A DNA stretch of 64,000 nucleotides from the NCBI RefSeq assembly GCF_009183655.1, contig NZ_WEIO01000002.1, positions 434,001 through 498,000 of the forward strand. Direction: 5' to 3'. Source of the DNA: Bacillus aerolatus (GTDB lineage Bacteria; Bacillota; Bacilli; Bacillales; Domibacillaceae). Below are positions 28,746-36,128 of this stretch, one piece after another. The notes beneath the pieces are model-generated. The model saw only the letters and a program-made list of their open reading frames with translations. It ran no database searches and was not told the DNA's origin. A program made the position numbers and the translations under genes. Position 1 is the stretch's first letter. Every line of letters starts with the position of its first letter.

Positions 28746-28777
28746 AAAAGAGACGGGCTCATGCTTGTCTCTTTTTT
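28746..28777 (+). terminator. Intrinsic terminator of citB
   Basis: AAAAGAGAC pairs with GTCTCTTTT, with a T-run. Confidence 0.85.
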
Positions 28778-28937
28778 ACTTTTGGAAAATAGGCCCACTT
28801 GTTGTTTTAAACAAACAATAGACGGAATTTTCGAATTAATCTAACTAATTGTTAAAATTATTTGAAAATTTCGTATAAAGTCTTGTGTTTTAGGGTAAAT
28901 TGTTCATAATTGGCTATGAGAAGGGAGGGAATACACC

Positions 28938-29081
28938 ATGAGAAAAATGCAAAGGAAATCATTCGCCGAACTTGTGAAAGAAAATAAGCGTGAATTGTTA
29001 GATAACCCAGATGCGATGAAAGCGATCGAAGAAAGATTGGAAGAACGTCTGGAAATGAAACGCTTTGGTCAGGCAAAGTAA
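28938..29081 (+). CDS. FbpB-type small basic protein (47 aa)
   Basis: A 47-residue basic/acidic helical protein: KSFAELVKENKRELLDNP followed by EERLEERLEMKRFGQ. This is the pattern of the FbpB family of small basic proteins, in B. subtilis a Fur-controlled putative chaperone of the FsrA iron-sparing small RNA. AAGGGAGGG precedes the ATG by about eight bases. I looked for a Fur box upstream and found none that is convincing, so iron control is not shown here. FbpB-like proteins are widespread in bacilli and not all have a known role. Confidence 0.75.
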   Translation: MRKMQRKSFAELVKENKRELLDNPDAMKAIEERLEERLEMKRFGQAK

Positions 29082-29118
29082 ATAATTCCGAAGACCAATG
29101 AATCATTGGTCATACATA

Positions 29119-29194
29119 AAAAGAGCTGTTCCAATCCTTTTGGTCTGTTTTAAACTAAAACAGACAATCAGACAGATGGAAACAGCTTTTTTAT
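29119..29194. terminator. Complex nested hairpin terminator, mainly for the minus-strand peptidase operon
   Basis: The outer stem pairs AAAAAGAGCTGTTCC with GGAAACAGCTTTTTT. Inside it, GTCTGTTTTAA pairs with TTAAAACAGAC-like sequence as a second hairpin. T and A runs flank both sides, fitting a bidirectional terminator. Confidence 0.75.
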
Positions 29195-29199
29195 TTTAA

Positions 29200-30888
29200 T
29201 TAATTTTCCACTTTGTTGACGCCCACCGGAATACCGGGTCTGGAGGAGTCACTTGCTCCATACAGCTGATTGGCTTGATAATCAAATAGTACGGCCTGAA
29301 CGTTGCCCATAGGAAGAGCGATTTCATCAAATTGAAAGTTCATCTTTTCCAATACACGTTTTGCTTCATCAGGCAATCCTTCTTCCCACCAGATTAACGG
29401 TCCAGTTCCATTAAAAATGCGAGGTTCCTCTATTGCATCTTTTAAGTCCATTTCATAATCAATCACATGAATGATCGTTTGCAGCACAGACGCTACGATC
29501 GTCGGACCACCCGGTGAACCTAGAGTCAATAATGGCTGTCCGTCTTTAAAAATCATCGTCGGTGTTTTCATACTAACAGGATATTTGTTCGGCTCTACAC
29601 TGTTAACGCCGCCAGGGGACGGATCAAAATCAGTCATATCATTATTTAATAAAAAGCCATAGCCTGGAACCATAATACCTGAACCAAAAGTATGTTCCAA
29701 AGAAGATGTGCAAGCTGCGATATTTCCGTCTTTATCAACGGCAATAAAGTGAGTTGTTTCTGAACCAATTTCAAATGACTGCGCTTTTAAGCCGCTTGGC
29801 TGCTTGCCTTCATCAAATTGCCATGGATTACCGGCAGTAATTTCATCATTGCGAAATTTGAAGTTGTACAATTTAACCCGCTCATCCAGATATTCGGGGC
29901 TAAGCAAACCTTCAATTGGAATATCGTAAAAATCAGGATCACTCATAAAAGCTAACTTGTCGGCTGTCATGATCCGCAGCGTTTCAGCGATTAAATAATA
30001 TTTTTCCCAAGAATGAATATCGTACTGGCCGATATTCAACCGTTCAAGCAGCTTCAACATATAAAGAAGAGAGAAACCGCCGCCATTTGGCGGGGCGGGT
30101 ACAACAATATCTAACCCCTTGTAAGTCGCTTGAAGCGGTGGCTTTACTTCTGCTTCATAGGCAGCGAGATCCTCCAAATCTAAACAGCCTTCAAATTTCT
30201 GTACCTCTTTAATAATCGCTTTACCGATAGCACCGCCGTAAAAAGAGTCTGCTCCGTTTTTTTGCAGCTCTTTTAAAGCGTTCGTTAAATCATCATTAAC
30301 TACTATTTCGCCCTCAGTTAAAGGCACATCGTCGGGAAAGAAAAAAGCTTTGCCTTCCTCTCCAAGCCGATTCCCAAACCGTTCAAGCCCTGATTTCCAT
30401 GTTTTATTTACTTTTACGCCTTTTTCAGACAAGCTGATAGCGGGTTCAATTGCATCTGCCCACGTCTTGCTTCCATAAGTCTTTATCGCCTTATCGAAAG
30501 CTTTTAAGGTTCCAGGTATTGCTACTGCAGTACCGGGGGTAGACCGTTCAAAAAACGGAATGATATCTTGATTTTCATCGACAAACACATTTTTCCGGGC
30601 GTTTTTTGGCGCTTTCGAGTGACCTTGAATCACTTTTGTTTCTTGTTTTTTTGCATCGTAATAAATAATAAATCCACTTGAGCCAAGGCCCGTATTAAAA
30701 GGTTCAGAGACAGCAAGGGCAAACTGCATGGCCGCCAATGCATCCATGGCATTGCCGCCCGATTTTAGGACGTCTGCGCCAATTGTTGAAGCTTCCTCCG
30801 TGGCGCTGGCTGCCATGCCGTAATCCCCCCAGGCGCGCTGCTGTCCGTCTTCTTTTTTCTGGTTTTTCAACATGTTTCTTATATCCAT
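29200..30888 (-). CDS. Cytoplasmic gamma-glutamyltransferase-like Ntn hydrolase (562 aa)
   Basis: Gamma-glutamyltranspeptidase family, in which a precursor cleaves itself before a catalytic threonine. The Thr is visible in ETTHFIAVDKDGN (about residue 378), and the glycine-rich substrate loop LGSPGGPTIVASVLQ lies near 465. Length and domains are complete, but unlike secreted GGT there is no signal peptide, so it should act in the cytoplasm, like YwrD of B. subtilis. The frame starts at GTG 30897; ATG 30888 has GAGGTG six bases upstream and is preferred. The upstream neighbour in the same operon is an M20 carboxypeptidase, suggesting joint breakdown of gamma-glutamyl or glutamate-terminated compounds. 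Confidence 0.85.
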   Translation of the reverse strand: MDIRNMLKNQKKEDGQQRAWGDYGMAASATEEASTIGADVLKSGGNAMDALAAMQFALAVSEPFNTGLGSSGFIIYYDAKKQETKVIQGHSKAPKNARKNVFVDENQDIIPFFERSTPGTAVAIPGTLKAFDKAIKTYGSKTWADAIEPAISLSEKGVKVNKTWKSGLERFGNRLGEEGKAFFFPDDVPLTEGEIVVNDDLTNALKELQKNGADSFYGGAIGKAIIKEVQKFEGCLDLEDLAAYEAEVKPPLQATYKGLDIVVPAPPNGGGFSLLYMLKLLERLNIGQYDIHSWEKYYLIAETLRIMTADKLAFMSDPDFYDIPIEGLLSPEYLDERVKLYNFKFRNDEITAGNPWQFDEGKQPSGLKAQSFEIGSETTHFIAVDKDGNIAACTSSLEHTFGSGIMVPGYGFLLNNDMTDFDPSPGGVNSVEPNKYPVSMKTPTMIFKDGQPLLTLGSPGGPTIVASVLQTIIHVIDYEMDLKDAIEEPRIFNGTGPLIWWEEGLPDEAKRVLEKMNFQFDEIALPMGNVQAVLFDYQANQLYGASDSSRPGIPVGVNKVEN

Positions 30889-30912
30889 ATCCTGCACCTC
30901 GAGTTATTAGAA

Positions 30913-32049
30913 TTAATCAGATAATCGTTCAATTGTTTTTGCAAGCAAAACTGTACGGTCAACGAGAGAATTTAAATCTGTGTACTCATCTGTTTCACTA
31001 TGTGAAAATTCCCCAATAGGACCTATTCCGTCAATTGTTGGTATGCCTTTAATGGCGGTATAAGCTGCATCTGAACCTCCGCCTGTACTGACTTCTTTAA
31101 TATCGAAACCAAGTTCTTTTCCTGTTGCCTGGACAATTTTAAATAATTCTTCCGATTCAGCTGTCCTTTCCATTGGCGGCCGGCCCATGTTACCAGATAA
31201 TTCTGTCTGTGTACCGGCAACTGTTTCATCAGCCGCTATTTCATTAATCGATTTAGTAATGTTCATCGCCTGATCTTTATTTTTTACGCGGACATCAATT
31301 TGCGCTTCTGCTTTGGGGGCAACTGTGTTAACGGAAGTACCTCCATTTATCAATCCGACATTCACAGTCAACCCTTGATCATAATCATTCAGTTGCTGCA
31401 GACGAATGACTTTATGAGCCAGCTCTTCAATCGCACTGATTCCAATCTCCGGCTCCACGCCTGAATGGGCGCTTTTCCCTTTGACATTCATTTTAAAACG
31501 GCCGACACCTTTTCTTTCGGTGACGACACCGTCATTAGGCCGGCCACATTCGACAACTAGACTGTAATCCTTATTGGCAGATGCTTCTTCAATTAATGCT
31601 TTTGATGAAACAGACCCGATCTCTTCATCGCTGTTAAAAATAATATGAACGTTGTTAATAGCGGGTGATCCGCTTTCTTTTAATGCTTTCATGGCGTAGA
31701 GTACTTGTACATGGCTCGCTTTTTCATCATTTACACCTGGTCCGTATGCTTTATCCCCGATAATGGAAAAAGGCCGCTTTTCTGCTTCTCCCTTTGGAAA
31801 TACGGTATCCATATGGGCAATAATCAAAATTTTGGGGGCACAATCCCGGTCTGCTTTAATTTCAAGATGGTTGCCTTCTTTAGTTTGCCGATGCACTTTC
31901 ACAAACATGCCAATTTCTTCGAATTTATCTTTTAATAAGGCGCCTACTTGATCGACGCCTTTTTTATCATAAGAATTGCTGTCTGTATTGACGAGTGTTT
32001 CCAAAAAATCAATCATTTCTTGCTTGTTATCTTGGATATATTCAATCAA
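30913..32049 (-). CDS. M20-family metallopeptidase, glutamate carboxypeptidase-like (378 aa)
   Basis: A zinc-dependent M20 peptidase. The first metal ligand motif is IIAHMDTVFPKG (His and Asp, about residue 80), the bridging Asp lies in YGPGVNDEKAS (about 110), the catalytic Glu pair is in NSDEEIGSVSS (about 143), and the lid/dimerisation domain (GKSAHSGVEPEIGISAIEEL) follows. The best family fit is carboxypeptidase G2/YgeY-like enzymes that remove C-terminal glutamate or hydrolyse related amides. The start is TTG 32049 with AGGAGG seven bases upstream. It is followed after about 25 bases by the gamma-glutamyltransferase-like gene, so the two are probably one operon. Confidence 0.85.
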   Translation of the reverse strand: MIEYIQDNKQEMIDFLETLVNTDSNSYDKKGVDQVGALLKDKFEEIGMFVKVHRQTKEGNHLEIKADRDCAPKILIIAHMDTVFPKGEAEKRPFSIIGDKAYGPGVNDEKASHVQVLYAMKALKESGSPAINNVHIIFNSDEEIGSVSSKALIEEASANKDYSLVVECGRPNDGVVTERKGVGRFKMNVKGKSAHSGVEPEIGISAIEELAHKVIRLQQLNDYDQGLTVNVGLINGGTSVNTVAPKAEAQIDVRVKNKDQAMNITKSINEIAADETVAGTQTELSGNMGRPPMERTAESEELFKIVQATGKELGFDIKEVSTGGGSDAAYTAIKGIPTIDGIGPIGEFSHSETDEYTDLNSLVDRTVLLAKTIERLSD

Positions 32050-32198
32050 AGAGAACCCTCCTGTATTAATATCTATTTATTAGTGTTACCCAATTGTTTG
32101 GAGTGGGTAAACACGCTTTATTTTGTTGGTGGCCTAGGCTATACTGAATAAATCAGGGTGGAGGGCTTCCCCAAAAAGAAATAAGGGAGATCGGATAG

Positions 32199-32621
32199 AT
32201 GTTCATATCAGAAAAAGAAGTGCAAGTACGTTATGCAGAAACGGATGCGATGCAGGTTGTGTATCATGGAAATTATGTTGTTTGGCTCGAGCTTGGCCGC
32301 ACGCAGTTAATTGAAGATCTTGGATTTAATTATGCTGCAATGGAGAACGAAGGATATGTAGCTCCTGTGTTAGACATTCAGCTTTCTTATAAAAAGCCGT
32401 TTCGCTACGGGGATATAGCATGGGTGTATACGTGGATTGAGGAATATAACGGGGTGCGCACTGTATATGGCTATAAAATTAAAAATAAAGAAGGGGAAGT
32501 TTGTTTGACAGGGACGACTTCTCATACGATTGTGAAAAAAGAAACGTTTCGGCCGGTTTCGATGAAACGGATTTTCCCCGAATGGCATAAAGTATATGAA
32601 GAAAATAAGAAACAAGCTTAA
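32199..32621 (+). CDS. yneP: Acyl-CoA thioesterase, YbgC/4HBT family (140 aa)
   Basis: A hot-dog fold thioesterase. The signature VRYAETDAMQVVYHGNYVVW (residues 9-28) contains the catalytic Asp of the 4-hydroxybenzoyl-CoA thioesterase family. The position between citB and yneQ matches yneP in B. subtilis, which supports the symbol. The physiological acyl-CoA substrate is unknown. AAGGGAGA precedes the ATG, and yneQ follows after 18 bases. Confidence 0.88.
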   Translation: MFISEKEVQVRYAETDAMQVVYHGNYVVWLELGRTQLIEDLGFNYAAMENEGYVAPVLDIQLSYKKPFRYGDIAWVYTWIEEYNGVRTVYGYKIKNKEGEVCLTGTTSHTIVKKETFRPVSMKRIFPEWHKVYEENKKQA

Positions 32622-32639
32622 TGCAGGCAGGAGAAAGCA

Positions 32640-32942
32640 ATGGCATTTGGCATAAAGAAAGAAGAACTGGCAGAGTGGAAGCGGCAAATCGACGCTGGAA
32701 ACATCGCCTTTTTAACTCATTACTGGCTTGATGAAAGATTTCCGCATTGTCATACAGTCACAAAAGTGGGCTGCCGGGATTTAAAAAAGCTCGCGGGATG
32801 GGGAGCGGAATATGGTCTTCGAAAAGAGTGGATCGACTGCAGAACAGGTGGTTACTCACACTTTGATTTACTTGGTGATCGCCAAAAAGAAATTTTAACA
32901 AAAGAAGGGCTGTACAGCCATATTGAGCGATTTCAATTATAA
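32640..32942 (+). CDS. yneQ: YneQ-like conserved hypothetical protein (100 aa)
   Basis: A 100-residue soluble protein with conserved-looking HYWLDERFPHCHTVTKVGC near residues 27-45 and three further aromatic/Cys positions (EWIDCRTGGYSHFDL). It sits directly after the thioesterase gene, as yneQ does in B. subtilis, and presumably belongs to the same transcript. The His/Cys-rich centre could bind a metal, but the function is unknown. A strong bidirectional terminator overlaps its stop codon. Confidence 0.8.
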   Translation: MAFGIKKEELAEWKRQIDAGNIAFLTHYWLDERFPHCHTVTKVGCRDLKKLAGWGAEYGLRKEWIDCRTGGYSHFDLLGDRQKEILTKEGLYSHIERFQL

Positions 32943-32974
32943 AAAGCGAAAAGGCGCAGCCTTTTCGCTTTTTA
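32941..32974. terminator. Bidirectional terminator between yneQ and yneR
   Basis: AAAAAGCGAAAAGGC pairs perfectly with GCCTTTTCGCTTTTT around a 3-4 base loop. It touches the stop codons of both convergent genes. Confidence 0.95.
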
Positions 32975-33271
32975 TGAGGGATGTTTTACATACTCATATT
33001 CTGGCTCGTCCAATTTTTCGTTGTATTTCACGAGCAAATCATGGCCATCAAAGAACCAAAGGTCATTTTGTTCAACAAAATAAACAGCTCCGTCGCTTTC
33101 GTTTTTCGCTCCGATGTCAATAGGTTCCTCTTTATTCACTCCGAGAGAAAACCCTTGATGCAAAGGGCTGGAACCGCCGTAACGCACGTAAAACCGCACG
33201 AAATGGCCAGGACTCACATCCATTTCGTCTTTAAACCATGAGAGAGCTTTCGGTTCTAATTGAATGTTCAT
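32972..33271 (-). CDS. yneR: HesB/IscA-like protein YneR (99 aa)
   Basis: A small protein of the HesB-like superfamily (QLEPKALSWFKDEMDVSPG at the start, then VRFYVRYGGSS and GFSLGV in the core). It lacks the C-terminal CxC pair of true A-type Fe-S carriers, as is known for YneR. The gene order yneQ-yneR-plsY is as in B. subtilis. The role is unknown. An AGGTGAATT ribosome site lies upstream on the minus strand. Confidence 0.83.
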   Translation of the reverse strand: MNIQLEPKALSWFKDEMDVSPGHFVRFYVRYGGSSPLHQGFSLGVNKEEPIDIGAKNESDGAVYFVEQNDLWFFDGHDLLVKYNEKLDEPEYEYVKHPS

Positions 33272-33365
33272 GCCTAATTCACCTCGACTTTTTCCCAGTG
33301 TATCATGTAAAGGGAAAATGACAAAAGCAGACGCTCGACGTGCAGTTCAACCGCTCAACAGCTGC

Positions 33366-33953
33366 TTACATCCACTTAATTTTAGGTTCTGTCTTGTTTT
33401 TAATTCGGGAAATATTAGCGCGATGCCGATAGATGACAAAAAAAGCTAAAATGCAAACGACGATAATAAGCGGTACGTCGCCAAGAATAATGGAATAGGT
33501 TACAGCCGTTACAGCAACAATAATGGATGATAAAGACACGTATTTGGAGAGATAGAGCGCTATAAAAAAAGTCAGCAAGAGAACAATGAACATAACCGGC
33601 TGAAAAGCGAGCAATACGCCGCCTGAAGTTGCCACCGCTTTTCCTCCTTTGAATCCAGCAAATATCGGAAACATGTGGCCGACAACGGCTGTCATCCCGG
33701 CAATAAGCAGGTGAAGCTCCAGCTCCGAACCGAGCCATATAGGCAGCAGTGTTGCAGCTGTTCCTTTCAAAATATCTGCGAGCGTAACGACGATTCCTGC
33801 TTTTACTCCGAGTGTGCGAAAAGAGTTAGTAGCACCAAGGTTTCCGCTGCCATGTTCACGAATATCAATCCCAAAAAATACTTTGCCAACAATTAAGCCG
33901 GAAGGGATCGACCCGATTAAATAAGCTAATAAAATAATAAATGCAATAATCAT
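33366..33953 (-). CDS. plsY: Glycerol-3-phosphate acyltransferase PlsY (195 aa)
   Basis: An integral membrane enzyme that transfers the acyl group from acyl-phosphate to glycerol-3-phosphate in the first step of phospholipid synthesis. The conserved motifs are [25 protein letters not shown] and [12 protein letters not shown], with five predicted membrane helices. It is placed opposite to yneT/parE, as in B. subtilis. Confidence 0.95.
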   Translation of the reverse strand: MIIAFIILLAYLIGSIPSGLIVGKVFFGIDIREHGSGNLGATNSFRTLGVKAGIVVTLADILKGTAATLLPIWLGSELELHLLIAGMTAVVGHMFPIFAGFKGGKAVATSGGVLLAFQPVMFIVLLLTFFIALYLSKYVSLSSIIVAVTAVTYSIILGDVPLIIVVCILAFFVIYRHRANISRIKNKTEPKIKWM

Positions 33954-34130
33954 ACCTTTGCCCCTTTAACTCATCTTTATTAATATGTATGACAGCATCC
34001 GAATGCTGATTCTTATTTTACCATGCACGCAGGGAGAAGAGGAGACTTTTCCGTTGCTTGAATGAAAAAATTGGCGTACGCTGTATAAATGGAAAAAAGG
34101 ATTGACCTCTTAAAAGAAGGAGGGGAACTG

Positions 34131-35429
34131 ATGAAATTGTTTTTTAGTTCCGTTCAATGGATGGCTTTTATATTGGCTAGTTCACTTGTCGCCCCAATTG
34201 CGATTGCCGGTCTGTTTGGTTTTTCGGCAGCTGATACGGCGCTGTTCGTGCAGCGGACGATGTTCGTGCTTGGACTCTCCGGTGTTATCCAGGCTTTAAT
34301 TGGTCACCGATTGCCTATTAACGAAGGGCCGGCGGGAATCTGGTGGGGAGTGTTTGCTATTTATGCGGGCTTTGCCGGCACAATTTACTCATCAACCGAA
34401 CAAGCACTGCAAAGTCTTGAAGGTGGAATGATCGTCTCAGGTATTTTCTTTATCTTATTAGTCGTATTTGGCTTTTTGAACCGTCTTGCCAAGCTTTTTA
34501 CGCCGACTGTGACATTTATTTATTTGCTTCTGTTAATCTTGCAGCTGAGCGGATCATTTATGAATGGAATGCTCGGATTGACTGAAAAAAGCGAAGTGAT
34601 CCAGCCGGTTGTTTTGGGTGGCAGTCTCGCTGTGCTGATAGCAGCTTTTTACTTTTCTGCGCATCGACAAGAATGGGTCCGGCAATATTCCGTGATCATT
34701 TCATTAGCGTTTGGTTGGCTCTTCTTTAAAATAATCGGCGAAGCGCCGGCTTTGCCGGTGTCAGGAGACAGCTTTTTTAGTTTCCCAGGCTTGTTTGAGT
34801 TTGGGCCTCCCATATTCGATATGGCAACGATTGTAACGGCCGGTTTTATCACCCTGTTGTTAACAGCTAATATGATCGCATCTATTCGAGTGATGGAAGA
34901 AGTGATCAGCCAAGTAACCGGGACAACAAAAGAAGGGCGTCACCAGGCAGCTGGAGTTGCTGCAGGTCTCAATCAAATGATTGGAGGGATCTTTGCGGCG
35001 ATTGGTTCTGTACCGATTTCAGGGGCGGCGGGCCTTGTCGCGCAAACAGGTAATGCGTCCATCAAACCGTTTTTAGGAGGGTCGCTATTCATTATATTGC
35101 TAAGCATTTGCCCGCCCGCCATGAATCTTCTTGCTTCGTTGCCGGCTCCAGTAGGGTATGCAGTCATTTTTGTTATTTTTTCAAAAATGGCCGGATTCGC
35201 TTTTGCAGAACTGGATAAAGTAAAAGACAAAGATACTTCACGGCTCGTCGTAGGTGTAGCTTTGCTCACAGGGGTCGGTGCTATGTTTGTGCCTTCTGCT
35301 GCTTTTGCTCATTTCCCAGTGGCAGTTACTGCTGTTTTAAATAACGGCTTAATTTTCGGCACAGTAACAGCCATCGCCGTTGAACAATTTGTTTTACTGA
35401 CTCAACGAAAGGAAAAGAAGATGATATAG
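34131..35429 (+). CDS. NCS2-family nucleobase permease (432 aa)
   Basis: A uracil/xanthine permease-type protein with about 13-14 hydrophobic segments. The TM3-like motif LIGHRLPINEGPAGIWWGVF and the later segment FAAIGSVPISGAAGLVAQTG match the two half-helix substrate sites of NCS2 transporters, but the sequence is divergent from UraA and PbuX (closest in feel to YwdJ-like proteins). Substrate not assignable. It lies between plsY and yneT, which are neighbours in B. subtilis, so it appears inserted into a conserved block. ATG 34131 has AAGGAGGGG upstream; the extra 14 codons to 34089 are not used. Confidence 0.8.
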   Translation: MKLFFSSVQWMAFILASSLVAPIAIAGLFGFSAADTALFVQRTMFVLGLSGVIQALIGHRLPINEGPAGIWWGVFAIYAGFAGTIYSSTEQALQSLEGGMIVSGIFFILLVVFGFLNRLAKLFTPTVTFIYLLLLILQLSGSFMNGMLGLTEKSEVIQPVVLGGSLAVLIAAFYFSAHRQEWVRQYSVIISLAFGWLFFKIIGEAPALPVSGDSFFSFPGLFEFGPPIFDMATIVTAGFITLLLTANMIASIRVMEEVISQVTGTTKEGRHQAAGVAAGLNQMIGGIFAAIGSVPISGAAGLVAQTGNASIKPFLGGSLFIILLSICPPAMNLLASLPAPVGYAVIFVIFSKMAGFAFAELDKVKDKDTSRLVVGVALLTGVGAMFVPSAAFAHFPVAVTAVLNNGLIFGTVTAIAVEQFVLLTQRKEKKMI

Positions 35430-35487
35430 AAGGATATACAGATGTAAAAGTCGAAGTAATATTACAAAGCACAGAGGAGGATGTTGC

Positions 35488-35898
35488 ATGATTAACAACC
35501 CTACAAGAGAAGAGATGGGGCAGCTTTTAAAAAATTCCAAAACGATTGCCGTAATAGGACTTAGTGATAATCCGAACCGGACGAGCTATATGGTTTCGGA
35601 AGCGATGCAGCAGGCAGGTTATAAAATTATCCCGGTAAATCCTGTTGTTGATGAAGTGCTCGGAGAAAAAGCGGTCGCATCACTCAAAGACATTCAGGAG
35701 CCGGTCGATATTGTCAATGTTTTTCGCCGCTCCGAGTATTTGCCGGAAATCGCCAGGGAATTTGCTGAAATAAATTGTGATATTTTTTGGGCGCAGCTCG
35801 GTGTAGCCAATGAAGAAGCGTACCGCTTTTTAAAAGAAAAAGGCAAAACGGTCATTATGGACCGCTGCATCAAAGTGGAGCACGCTTTAACAAAATAA
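35488..35898 (+). CDS. yneT: CoA-binding domain protein YneT (136 aa)
   Basis: A single Rossmann-like CoA-binding domain: TIAVIGLSDNPNRTSYMVSE at residues 16-35 and the conserved EINCDIFWAQLGVANEEA, with the final VIMDRCIKVEH typical of the family. Found before parE here and in B. subtilis. The biochemical role is unknown. AGAGGAGGATG precedes the start, and a terminator separates it from parE. Confidence 0.88.
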   Translation: MINNPTREEMGQLLKNSKTIAVIGLSDNPNRTSYMVSEAMQQAGYKIIPVNPVVDEVLGEKAVASLKDIQEPVDIVNVFRRSEYLPEIAREFAEINCDIFWAQLGVANEEAYRFLKEKGKTVIMDRCIKVEHALTK

Positions 35899-35908
35899 CA
35901 TAGATTGA

Positions 35909-35943
35909 CAAAACAAGCGGCATCTTTCCCCGCTTGTTTTTTT
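35909..35943 (+). terminator. Intrinsic terminator of yneT
   Basis: AAAACAAGCGG pairs with CCGCTTGTTTT and continues into T7. Confidence 0.9.
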
Positions 35944-36045
35944 GCCTTATTGTATTTGCATAAATTGTTTTCTGCCCATACAATAAGGCAGAGGAAAAAC
36001 GGTTGCAATCAATAGCTTAAATAACGGCGATCTTCTAGCGAAATG

Positions 36046-36074
36046 GTGAAGACTTGTTATTTTTATGATATAAT
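36046..36074 (+). promoter_or_regulatory. Extended -10 promoter of parEC
   Basis: TGATATAAT (36066-36074) is a perfect extended -10. GTGAAG at 36046-36051 is a weak -35 at 17 bases. The start codon of parE lies 55 bases downstream. Confidence 0.55.
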
Positions 36075-36128
36075 GAATTATGCGAACGTCTGTTTGTTTT
36101 TTGAGGAAGGCTGAAAGGGGAATTTTTA

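Noticed and set aside
28800-28937. Fur box before the FbpB-type gene
   Set aside because: AT-rich sequence with partial ATAATT matches only; no site with convincing symmetry to the Fur consensus.
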